DNA from: an uncultured Oscillospiraceae bacterium
Lineage (GTDB): Bacteria; Bacillota; Clostridia; Oscillospirales; Ruminococcaceae
DNA: 14,254 nucleotides
Direction of reading: 5' to 3'
Assembly: GCA_910578965.1 (NCBI GenBank)
Contig: CAJTSP010000047.1
Span: 1 to 14,254 of the forward strand
The first letter of the stretch is position 1, and every line of letters begins with the position of its first letter. Positions 6,943 to 13,173 of this stretch are shown here, one piece after another. Position numbers and translations under genes: made by a program. Under the pieces are notes generated by a model. It worked only from the letters and a program-made list of their open reading frames with translations. It did no database searches and was not told the origin of the DNA.

Positions 6943-8148
6943 ATGCTGACACTGGATAAAATCTACCATGCTGCATTTATCTTAAAGGATGTGGCCCGCA
7001 GAACCGACCTGATTGCTGCGCCCGGCCTTGGCTGCAAGGGTGAGGTTTACCTGAAAACCGAAAACCTGCAAGTAACCGGCAGCTTTAAGCTGCGGGGCGC
7101 CTATTACAAGATCAGCCAGCTTACCGAGGATGAAAAGGCGCGGGGCATTGTGGCCTGCAGCGCCGGCAACCATGCGCAGGGGGTGGCGCTGGCCGCCACC
7201 AAAAACGGCATCCCCAGCACCATTTGCATGCCGGACGGTGCGCCTATCAGCAAGGTAGAGGCTACCAAGCGGCTGGGGGCCACGGTAAAGCTGGTAAAAG
7301 GCGGCTACGATGATGCCTACGAATACGCCTGCAAATTACAGGCCGAGACAGGGGCCACCTTTATCCACCCGTTTGACGATGATGAGGTAATTGCCGGGCA
7401 GGGTACCATCGGGCTGGAAATTTTGGATCAGCTATCCGATGTGGACGCCGTGCTGGTGCCCATTGGGGGCGGCGGGCTGGCCAGCGGGGTTGCCTTTGCC
7501 ATCAAAAAGCTGCGGCCGGAGGTAAAGGTGTACGGGGTGCAGGCAGCGGGTGCGCCCAGCATGCTAAACAGCCTGCAAACGCACAGCCAGCAGACGCTGG
7601 AGCTGGTGTCCACCTTTGCAGACGGCATTGCGGTAAAACGGCCTGGCAATACCACCTTTAACATGGTAGAGCAGTATGTCGACGCGGTGGTGACCGTGAG
7701 CGAGGACGAGATCGCCGCCGCCATTCTGGCCCTGATCGAAAAGCAGAAGCTGATTGCCGAGGGGGCCGGCGCGGTGGGGGTAGCCGCCGCCATGTTCCAT
7801 AAAGTGGACCTTGCGGGCAAAAAGGCGGTATGCCTTGTATCCGGCGGCAACATCGACGTAAATATCCTGAGCCGGGTGATTACCCGCGGCCTTGTAATGA
7901 GCGGGCGCAATGCCAACCTGATGATTGCGCTGGAGGACAAGCCCGGCCAGCTACAGGGGGTAAGCGAGATTATCAGCCACTGCGGCGGCAATGTGGTAAG
8001 CGTCCATCACGACCGGGGCGATACCAGCATGGCCATTACAAGCTGCTTTTTGAAGCTGGGCCTTGAGACCCGCGACCATACCCAGATCGAAGAAATCCGC
8101 CAGGCTCTCACCGAAGCGGGCTTCCACCTGGTAAGCGAGCGAGTGTAA
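6943..8148 (+). CDS. ilvA: Threonine ammonia-lyase (threonine deaminase), single ACT domain
   Basis: This PLP enzyme converts threonine to 2-oxobutyrate and ammonia, feeding isoleucine synthesis or threonine breakdown. The 401 residues show the Schiff-base lysine K49 in GSFKLRGA, the substrate loop SAGNHAQG (73-80), and the phosphate-binding GGGG (175-178). A C-terminal ACT domain begins at about residue 330 (NLMIALEDKPGQLQGVSEII). The length and single ACT domain match the roughly 400-residue clostridial form, not the 514-residue E. coli IlvA with its two-part regulatory domain. Regulation by amino acids through ACT is likely, but the ligand is unknown. The start at 6943 has AAAGGGAG about 12 bases upstream, a somewhat long spacing. 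It follows the symporter and may be co-transcribed with it. A catabolic (TdcB-like) role cannot be excluded. Confidence 0.93.
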   Translation: MLTLDKIYHAAFILKDVARRTDLIAAPGLGCKGEVYLKTENLQVTGSFKLRGAYYKISQLTEDEKARGIVACSAGNHAQGVALAATKNGIPSTICMPDGAPISKVEATKRLGATVKLVKGGYDDAYEYACKLQAETGATFIHPFDDDEVIAGQGTIGLEILDQLSDVDAVLVPIGGGGLASGVAFAIKKLRPEVKVYGVQAAGAPSMLNSLQTHSQQTLELVSTFADGIAVKRPGNTTFNMVEQYVDAVVTVSEDEIAAAILALIEKQKLIAEGAGAVGVAAAMFHKVDLAGKKAVCLVSGGNIDVNILSRVITRGLVMSGRNANLMIALEDKPGQLQGVSEIISHCGGNVVSVHHDRGDTSMAITSCFLKLGLETRDHTQIEEIRQALTEAGFHLVSERV

Positions 8149-8461
8149 AGCCAAAGGGCTTTATAGTTTTCCCTTCATCTGGCCATGGCCCTTTCTGCTG
8201 CCGCAAAACGGCGGCCTATCAAAGCGGCGGTTCCATCGGTGGATCGAATTTTGTTTGGAATCTTTGTTTTCTTATCTCACCGCCGCTAAATGGGGCGGCG
8301 CCTTTGAAGGACGGCGCCCTGAACTGGCAGCATCCCAAAACATTTCAAAACCGGCCGGGGGAACCTTGCAGCGCAAGGTTCCCCCGGCCGGTTTTTGTTT
8401 GTTTTTTTTTTGAGGGCGGCAGCTTTATTATAACTTTATTGAGATAAGGGCGGTGGCACGG
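8149..8461. other. Intergenic region between convergent genes
   Basis: No gene is visible in these 313 bases. A weak 7-bp hairpin (TAAAGCC with GGCTTTA, 8146-8163) overlaps the ilvA stop. Two short GC-rich inverted repeats (GGCGCC and CGCCGC types) lie between 8270 and 8325. The dominant element is the long terminator hairpin at 8347-8410. Confidence 0.6.
8347..8410. terminator. Very strong intrinsic terminator, probably bidirectional
   Basis: A perfect 23-bp inverted repeat (arms 8347-8369 and 8373-8395, loop AGC) with a GC-rich core is flanked by AAAA and TTTT. On the plus strand it runs into a long T-rich tract (8392-8410), a textbook terminator for the symporter/ilvA unit. On the minus strand the stem ends in TTTT and then GAAATGTTTT, so it may also stop the M56 operon. 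Confidence 0.93.
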
Positions 8462-10774
8462 CTATAAAACCCTCCGCTCGTCTATCGCCTCATAGTGGAT
8501 ATTCTCCGCCGTGACCGGCTCAAACCGCACCCCATCGGTGCTGTTTTGCGCCGCCCAGCGCCGGAACCGCGCGGCAACCTCCTCCTCGCTCATGGCAAGC
8601 AGGGCGTCCAGGCTGGTATCCTGCCAAAACCGCTCAATCTCAGCCAGCATCCCGCCCACGCAGGCGTCCCGCTCGGCCACCGTAACGGCGGCGGGGTCGG
8701 CAACCCGGTAAAAGAGCTGGTAATAAAGGTCGCACCAGGCCGCCCCGCCGCCCGCCTGCTCGATGCGGCTGGGCAGGCTGGCCGAAATGCCGGGAGCCTC
8801 CTCGGGGCGGCCAGTGTGCAGCGCGCGGACCCGCATGCCGTTTTCGGCGCCGGAAAGCGCGCAGGTCAGCGAGACAAATCCCTTTTCCTCGGCGGTCAGC
8901 TCTGCGCCATAGTCATTCCAAATCACGTCGCAGCCGATCCGGCCATAGGCGTCAAACGCTTCGTTGGCCCAGTCCAGCAGGCGCTGGTCAAATTCGGCCA
9001 GCGCCTGCCGCTGCCAACCCTCGGTTTTTACCGCTGCAAAAAGGGCGTCGTAGTCCGCGCGGGAAGCCCGCGGATATTCCCGCTGTTCGGCGAGTTCAGG
9101 CTGCCCGGTCTGCCCGCTTTGCCCGGATGCGTCGGCGGGTACAGCAGCGTCCGCCGGCCGTGCCGAGCCGGCGGATTCCTCCCTGCTTTGCTGCCCCCGC
9201 ACATCCCAGGGCTGGGCGTTTTCCGGCCCAAAGCCCCACACCAGCACGCCCCCCTTGACGGATACGTCCAACTGGTCGGTGCTGAACTGCCGTTCCAGAT
9301 CGGTAAGGTCTATGTCCTGCATGCCGCTCTGCCGGGCAAGCCCGGCCGGGCCGGCGGCCAGCCGCGCAGCCGCCAACCGCTCAAGGGCCGTTTGCACGGC
9401 AAGGCGGGTCTGCTCGTACTCCCCCACCGTGAGCCGTTCGGCGTCCTGGATACGCAGATAGCAGGCGTACTCCAGCAGCACCGAGCTGCCGTTTTCGGCC
9501 GTGTCCCCCGCCTCGCCGGAAAAGGCGATCTTTTGCCACCACTCGGCGGTAAGCGGCCTGTACACCGTTTCAAAATACCCGGCAAAGGCCTGTTCTTCGG
9601 CCGTAAGCCCGGCGCGCTCCTCCGGGGTCAGCCCGGCCAGATACCAGCCGTACCGGTCCAGCAGGGCGACCCGCCCCGGCGCGTCCCGCCCGGCCCACAT
9701 CGCTTCCTGGTATTCGGCCACGGTCAGCCGCCCGTACCCCTCCATCCAAAGGCCGGCCAGCCAGTCCAGTTCTTCCTTGGTAAACCCGCCGCCCGGCGCA
9801 CCAAGGCGGGGCGGGTCGCTGCCGGCCCGCGCCGTGGTGGCAAAGCCCACCCCCACGCAGCACACCAGCAGCAGGGCCGCAAGCAGCGCGGCCAGTGAGC
9901 GTTTTTTGGTTTTCATAATGGCAAGAATCCTTTCTTCCGCCGCATGGCCGCCAAAGGCGCTGGCAAGAGGCGGAAGGCCGCTTTTTTGCTCCTCCATGCG
10001 CAGCAGCGCCCGGGCGTACTCCCCCCGCCGGCCAAGGCCCAGCCGGCGCACCACCGCCTCGTCGCAGCACAGCTCCATATCCCGGCCGGCCAGCAGCAGC
10101 ATGCACCAGACAAGGGGGTTGAACCAGTGAACGCAGGCGGCACACAACAGCAGCCCCTTGCGCAGCGCGTCCAGCCGGCGTATGTGCATCAGCTCGTGCT
10201 CCAAGGCAAGGCAAAGGCCGGGCAGGTCCGCCCAGTCGGCCGTTTGGGGCAGCAAGACCACCGGGCGCAGCAGGCCGTAGGTCATGGGGGTTTTGATCCG
10301 GTCGCTGCGCCGCAACCGCACCCTACGCCGCAGGCCGCTGCGCGCCAGCACCGCCTTGAGCCTGGCATCCTCCACCGGCAGCGCGGTGCAAAACTGCGCG
10401 CGGCAGCGCAGGTATATCGCCCCAAAAAACGCCCCGCACCCCGCCATGCCGGCCAACCAGACCCAAAACAGGGCCGCACTGCCGCCCGGGCCTGCCGCGG
10501 CAGCGGACAGAGCCCCAACAGGCAGTGCCGGCAAAGCCGCACCGGGCAGCGGAACCTTTGCGGGGGCGCTGTTTGCCGCGGCCGGCAGCCCATTTACCAA
10601 GCTGTATACGCTGAACGCCGAGGCCAGCCTAAAGGGCAGCAGCAGCCGCAGCAGAGCCATGCCCCACAGGGCCGAAAACGCGCCCTTTGGCAGCCGGTGC
10701 AGCGCCGCCGCCCGCAGGGCCATGGTGATCAAAATCAGCACCCCGCCCTGAAAGCTCATCTGCAAAAGGCTCAT
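8462..10774 (-). CDS. M56 family (BlaR1/MecR1-like) membrane metallopeptidase with large novel ectodomain
   Basis: This is a membrane sensor-peptidase of the BlaR1/MecR1 type, expected to trigger inactivation of the adjacent BlaI-type repressor. The 770 residues contain N-terminal membrane segments (about 9-26, 33-52, 99-122), a cytoplasmic zinc-peptidase domain with HELMH (193-197) and E234 in GRDMELCCDEA, a segment at about 205-229, and a last membrane helix at 292-314. Residues 315-770 should be outside the cell. This part lacks the SxxK and KTG motifs of the penicillin-binding sensor of BlaR1. It is rich in Ala, Glu and Arg, has repeated TVAEY/TVGEY/ADY motifs, and a low-complexity linker at 528-566. 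S. aureus BlaR1 is about 600 residues, so the ectodomain is unusually large. It starts within the repressor gene's last codons (4-bp ATGA overlap), implying translational coupling. The ligand is unknown. Confidence 0.88.
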   Translation of the reverse strand: MSLLQMSFQGGVLILITMALRAAALHRLPKGAFSALWGMALLRLLLPFRLASAFSVYSLVNGLPAAANSAPAKVPLPGAALPALPVGALSAAAAGPGGSAALFWVWLAGMAGCGAFFGAIYLRCRAQFCTALPVEDARLKAVLARSGLRRRVRLRRSDRIKTPMTYGLLRPVVLLPQTADWADLPGLCLALEHELMHIRRLDALRKGLLLCAACVHWFNPLVWCMLLLAGRDMELCCDEAVVRRLGLGRRGEYARALLRMEEQKSGLPPLASAFGGHAAEERILAIMKTKKRSLAALLAALLLVCCVGVGFATTARAGSDPPRLGAPGGGFTKEELDWLAGLWMEGYGRLTVAEYQEAMWAGRDAPGRVALLDRYGWYLAGLTPEERAGLTAEEQAFAGYFETVYRPLTAEWWQKIAFSGEAGDTAENGSSVLLEYACYLRIQDAERLTVGEYEQTRLAVQTALERLAAARLAAGPAGLARQSGMQDIDLTDLERQFSTDQLDVSVKGGVLVWGFGPENAQPWDVRGQQSREESAGSARPADAAVPADASGQSGQTGQPELAEQREYPRASRADYDALFAAVKTEGWQRQALAEFDQRLLDWANEAFDAYGRIGCDVIWNDYGAELTAEEKGFVSLTCALSGAENGMRVRALHTGRPEEAPGISASLPSRIEQAGGGAAWCDLYYQLFYRVADPAAVTVAERDACVGGMLAEIERFWQDTSLDALLAMSEEEVAARFRRWAAQNSTDGVRFEPVTAENIHYEAIDERRVL

Positions 10775-11130
10775 TCCATTTCCCCCACGATCTCGCGCAG
10801 GCGGGCGATCTGCTCGGCCGAAAGGTTTTTGCGCCCCAGCAGCGAGGCAAAAAGCTTATCTACCGAGCCGTCAAACAGCTTGCCCACCAATTCGTCGGTC
10901 TCGGCGGCCTGCACCTCCTCGCGGGTGATCAGCGCCTTGCACAAAAAGCCCGGCTCGGTGCGCTGCACCGCCCCCTTTTTGATGCACCGCTTGAGGAGGG
11001 TGTAGGTGGTGTTGATGTTCCAGCCAACCTCCTTCTCCAACACGGCGGCCACCTGCCGGGCCGGGCGCTCCCCCTCCCGCCAGAGCAGGTCCATTACCTT
11101 CAATTCCGAATCGAACAGCTTTACCTCCAT
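10771..11130 (-). CDS. BlaI/MecI/CopY family transcriptional repressor
   Basis: This is a winged-helix repressor that should bind as a dimer to TACTAC/GTAGTA palindromes and be inactivated by proteolysis through the neighbouring M56 protein. The 119 residues start MEVKLFDSELKVMDLLWREG, the typical family N-terminus. The recognition helix region is WNINTTYTLLKRCIKKG (37-53). The C-terminal dimerisation helices follow (DKLFASLLGRKNLSAEQIARLREIV). An Asn-Leu at 102-103 sits near the position where staphylococcal BlaI is cut (Asn101-Phe102), but whether it is a cleavage site is guesswork. The ATG at 11128-11130 has AAAGGGG 9 bases upstream. Its own promoter carries two operators, so autorepression is expected. 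It is the first gene of the two-gene operon. Confidence 0.93.
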   Translation of the reverse strand: MEVKLFDSELKVMDLLWREGERPARQVAAVLEKEVGWNINTTYTLLKRCIKKGAVQRTEPGFLCKALITREEVQAAETDELVGKLFDGSVDKLFASLLGRKNLSAEQIARLREIVGEME

Positions 11131-11156
11131 GACCCTGTTCCCCTTTCACGCAATAA

Positions 11157-11194
11157 GACTGTGGTAGTACCGCCGCTATAATACTACCATAGTC
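11157..11194. promoter_or_regulatory. BlaI-type operator 1, overlapping the -10 element
   Basis: GACTGTGGTAGTA (11157-11169) and TACTACCATAGTC (11182-11194) form an inverted repeat with one mismatch in 13 and a 12-base gap. It covers the -10 element and expected start of the repressor/peptidase operon. The inner TACTAC/GTAGTA half-sites match those of operator 2. Confidence 0.8.
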
Positions 11195-11209
11195 TTGCCG
11201 CGTTGTCAA
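11181..11209 (-). promoter_or_regulatory. Promoter of the repressor/M56 peptidase operon
   Basis: On the minus strand TTGACA (11204-11209) and TAGTAT (11181-11186) are 17 bases apart. A TGG extended -10 motif directly precedes TAGTAT. The promoter is enclosed by the two operators, so repressor binding would block polymerase. Confidence 0.85.
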
Positions 11210-11227
11210 TACTACTCCGGTAGTATT
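11208..11227. promoter_or_regulatory. BlaI-type operator 2, abutting the -35 element
   Basis: AATACTAC, TCCG and GTAGTATT make a perfect 8-bp palindrome with a 4-base centre. This compact geometry resembles known BlaI/MecI operators. It overlaps the upstream end of the -35 box by two bases. Confidence 0.85.
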
Positions 11228-11233
11228 TTGAGC

Positions 11234-11266
11234 AAAAAACAGGCAGGGCTGATTAAGGCCCTGCCT
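11234..11266 (-). terminator. Intrinsic terminator downstream of the SDR gene
   Basis: On the minus strand AGGCAGGGC (arm 11258-11266) pairs with GCCCTGCCT (arm 11241-11249) across an 8-base loop, followed by G and six Ts (11234-11239). It ends SDR transcription just before the repressor operon's operators. The 207 bases between it and the SDR stop show no gene. Confidence 0.88.
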
Positions 11267-11473
11267 GCTGGGATTATTGGGGGAAGTGTCCAAACCGGGG
11301 AGGTGTCTGCCGGCCGGGTGCAAAGGAACAGTCTCTCAAGGCAACAGAACCCCTTCCCCGAAAGCCTTTCGAGACGATCCCCCGCGCCCGGCCTGGGCCA
11401 GCATAAACCCTTGCGATGGACACTCCCCTTATTTTACCTGCTTTTGGCGGGGGCAAACGCCCTCAAACAGCCC

Positions 11474-12274
11474 TTACGGCCGCAGGCCCATGCCGCCCTC
11501 GAGGGTAAGGGTCTCGCCGGTGAGATACTTGAAGTCGGGCGAGGCCAACTGCACGCAGACCCGGCCGATCTCCAGCTCGGAATCACCGTAATGGCCCGCC
11601 GGGGGCATCTTGACGTTGGCCTTGAAGGCGTCGGGATAGGCGTTCTGGAACTGCTCGAGCTGGGCGGTCCAGGCCAGGGGGCAGATAATGTTGACATTGA
11701 CGCCGTCCTTAGCCCACTCGGTGGCGGCCACGCGGGTCAGGCCGCGGATGCCCTCCTTGGCGGCGGCATAGGAGCACTGGCCGTAATTGCCAAACAGGCC
11801 GGCCCCGGAAGCAAAGTTAATGACCGAGCCCTTGCTCTTGGCCAGATGAGGGTAGCAGGCTTTCATATAGAAGAAAGCGGCGTACAGGCCCGAGTACATG
11901 GCCAGGTTGAACTGCTCGAGGGTATGCTCGGCCAGGGGCACGCCGGAGGCCGAGGCCTGCGCATTGTTGATGAGCACGTCGATGCTGCCAAAGGTCTCGA
12001 CGGTTTTGTTTACTACATTGTTTACAACCGCCTCATTGTCGGCCCCGGCGTTGACGTCGGCCTGCAGGATGAGCACCTTGATGCCGTACAGCCGCTCCAG
12101 CTCCTCCTTGGCGTCCTCTAACTTTTTGACGTTGCGGCCGGTGATGACGATGTTCGCGCCCTCCTTGGCATAGGCGGTGGCGATACCGTAGCCAATCGAA
12201 CCGCAGCGCCCGTCGCTGAGCACCGCGCGGCCCGCGCCGGTGATGATGGCGGTTTTGTCGGTTAAAAAGCCCAT
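11474..12274 (-). CDS. SDR family oxidoreductase, 12-alpha-hydroxysteroid dehydrogenase-like
   Basis: This is a classical short-chain dehydrogenase of 266 residues. Visible motifs are the cofactor loop starting T12-G-A-G-R, I102-N-N-A-Q (NNAG variant), catalytic S156 in NFASGAG, and Y169-A-A-A-K173. T45-G-R47 after the second strand suggests NADP(H). From memory, the stretches SIGYGIATAYAKEGAN, DAKEELERLYGIKV, INNAQASASG, SGLYA, SVINFASGAGLFGN, QCSYAAAKEGIRGL and SPDFKY closely match the NADP-dependent 12-alpha-HSDH of clostridial gut strains, which oxidises the 12-alpha hydroxyl of cholic acid. This was not checked against a database. The glycine-rich loop is about seven residues longer than in that enzyme as remembered. 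The ATG at 12272-12274 is chosen over the GTG at 12283 because AAAGGAA lies about 10 bases before it and only 2 before the GTG. It is monocistronic. Other substrates remain possible. Confidence 0.85.
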   Translation of the reverse strand: MGFLTDKTAIITGAGRAVLSDGRCGSIGYGIATAYAKEGANIVITGRNVKKLEDAKEELERLYGIKVLILQADVNAGADNEAVVNNVVNKTVETFGSIDVLINNAQASASGVPLAEHTLEQFNLAMYSGLYAAFFYMKACYPHLAKSKGSVINFASGAGLFGNYGQCSYAAAKEGIRGLTRVAATEWAKDGVNVNIICPLAWTAQLEQFQNAYPDAFKANVKMPPAGHYGDSELEIGRVCVQLASPDFKYLTGETLTLEGGMGLRP

Positions 12275-12461
12275 TGTTTGCACGTTCCTTTCTTGTTTTG
12301 ATAATGGATGATGGCGTTACAGCCCCGGCGGCAGGCAAAACCGGATGCCCGGTATATGCAGGCGGCCCGGCCAGCCCGGCCGCACTGGGCCGGGTCCCAT
12401 CCCTGCCGGGAGCCGCAAGGCCTGCCGACCTGGTACACTCCCGCCAAACGATGTTTTGCTT
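12275..12461 (-). other. GC-rich structured leader of the SDR gene
   Basis: No gene is seen. On the minus strand it holds several pairing segments, for example CCCGGCC with GGCCGGG, and GGGAG with CTCCC. There is no T-rich tract that would make a terminator. No known riboswitch class is recognised. Confidence 0.45.
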
Positions 12462-12490
12462 ATTATAGTACAATTTTGCCACAAAGTACA
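12462..12490 (-). promoter_or_regulatory. Probable promoter of the SDR gene
   Basis: On the minus strand a perfect TATAAT (12462-12467) lies 17 bases from TGTACT (12485-12490), a weak -35. TGTACT is repeated at 12467-12472, abutting the -10. The start of transcription would be near 12455, giving a leader of about 180 bases. Confidence 0.6.
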
Positions 12491-12579
12491 GTGCCCAACG
12501 TAAAAATCCACAGCAACGCCCCGTAAAAGCCATTCTCAAAAAATTTTTCCCGCGCCGGGCCGCCCAGCTCAATTACCGC

Positions 12580-12609
12580 TTGACTTTTTTGCTCCGCCTA
12601 TGGTAAAAT
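12580..12609 (+). promoter_or_regulatory. Promoter of the tRNA cluster
   Basis: TTGACT (12580-12585), an 18-base spacer and TAAAAT (12604-12609), with a TGG extended -10 motif. Transcription would start near 12616, about 30 bases before tRNA-Arg. Confidence 0.82.
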
Positions 12610-12647
12610 ACAATACGCGACGTGTCCGTGTGGACAAGGCCTTGCGT

Positions 12648-12724
12648 GCGCCCATAGCTCAGCTGGAAAGAGCAACTGCCTTCTAAGCAGTGGGCCGGGG
12701 GTTCGAGTCCCTTTGGGCGCACCA
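12648..12724 (+). tRNA. tRNA-Arg (anticodon TCT), CCA encoded
   Basis: A complete cloverleaf: acceptor GCGCCCA/TGGGCGC, D stem GCTC/GAGC, anticodon stem ACTGC/GCAGT with loop CTTCTAA (anticodon TCT, 12681-12683), and T arm with TTCGAGT. The T stem has two G-T pairs. Discriminator A is followed by genomic CCA. It reads AGA (and possibly AGG) Arg codons. Confidence 0.96.
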
Positions 12725-12727
12725 TGT

Positions 12728-12805
<78 letters not shown>

Positions 12806-12808
12806 CCT

Positions 12809-12849
12809 GAAAAAAGCGGATTCGTGGGTTCATCGAGTTCGCTTTTTTC
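12809..12849 (+). terminator. Intrinsic terminator between tRNA-His and tRNA-Gln
   Basis: Arms 12809-12824 and 12834-12849 pair over 16 positions with two G-T pairs, around a 9-base loop. The right arm ends in six Ts (12843-12848). It starts four bases after the tRNA-His CCA and ends eight bases before tRNA-Gln. Confidence 0.85.
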
Positions 12850-12856
12850 TATATGC

Positions 12857-12931
12857 TGGGTTGTCGCCAAGCGGTAAGGCACGGGACTTTGACTCCCGCA
12901 TGCGTGGGTTCGAATCCCGCCAACCCAACCA
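12857..12931 (+). tRNA. tRNA-Gln (anticodon TTG), CCA encoded
   Basis: Acceptor TGGGTTG/CAACCCA, D stem GCC/GGC, anticodon stem CGGGA/TCCCG with loop CTTTGAC (anticodon TTG), T stem GTGGG/CCCGC with TTCGAAT. Discriminator A and genomic CCA (12929-12931). No separate promoter is evident, because the upstream terminator occupies the gap. Confidence 0.96.
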
Positions 12932-12933
12932 TC

Positions 12934-12963
12934 CGCCGCAGGCAAAATGCTTGCGGCGTTTTT
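12934..12963 (+). terminator. Intrinsic terminator of the tRNA cluster
   Basis: CGCCGCAGGC (12934-12943) pairs with GCTTGCGGCG (12949-12958) with one G-T pair and a 5-base loop, followed by TTTTT. It starts three bases after the tRNA-Gln CCA end. Confidence 0.9.
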
Positions 12964-12990
12964 GTGTACAAAAACCGCCGTTACCGGTTT

Positions 12991-13019
12991 TTGGCAGGCC
13001 AAACGGTCCCCTTTGCTAT
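12991..13019 (+). promoter_or_regulatory. Possible promoter of the ABC transporter gene
   Basis: TTGGCA (12991-12996) and TGCTAT (13014-13019) are 17 bases apart. The -35 is good and the -10 weak. It is the best candidate seen in the 242 bases between the tRNA-Gln gene and the transporter. Confidence 0.35.
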
Positions 13020-13173
13020 TGGGGCGCAGGCAAACGCCTTGCTCCAAAAAGCCGTTTGAGCCTTTTTCCTCTGGCAGTCCGTAGCAACCTATCGGACGTG
13101 CGGCTGCGTCCGGCAAACAGGGCGGCCCTTATGCAAAGCCGTGGGCGGCGGGGCGCCCCAAAAAGGAGCGTAC

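Noticed and set aside
8270..8325. Short GC-rich inverted repeats as a possible small RNA or REP-like repeat
   Set aside because: The arms are short and imperfect, no second copy is seen in the window, and no promoter precedes them.
8495..9898. 467-codon plus-strand open frame antisense to the M56 gene
   Set aside because: It is Pro-, Gly- and Arg-rich, has no recognisable domain, and the M56 reading frame on the other strand is clearly real.
9944..11005. 353-codon plus-strand open frame antisense to the M56 and repressor genes
   Set aside because: It is a Gln- and Arg-rich low-complexity shadow crossing the junction of two well-supported genes.
8462..11130. Beta-lactam resistance regulators (BlaR1/BlaI proper)
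   Set aside because: The repressor and peptidase domains fit, but the penicillin-binding sensor motifs and any resistance gene are missing, so the bla names were not assigned.
11195..12121. 308-codon plus-strand open frame over the SDR gene
   Set aside because: It would start inside the repressor operators and terminator and runs antisense to clear SDR motifs.
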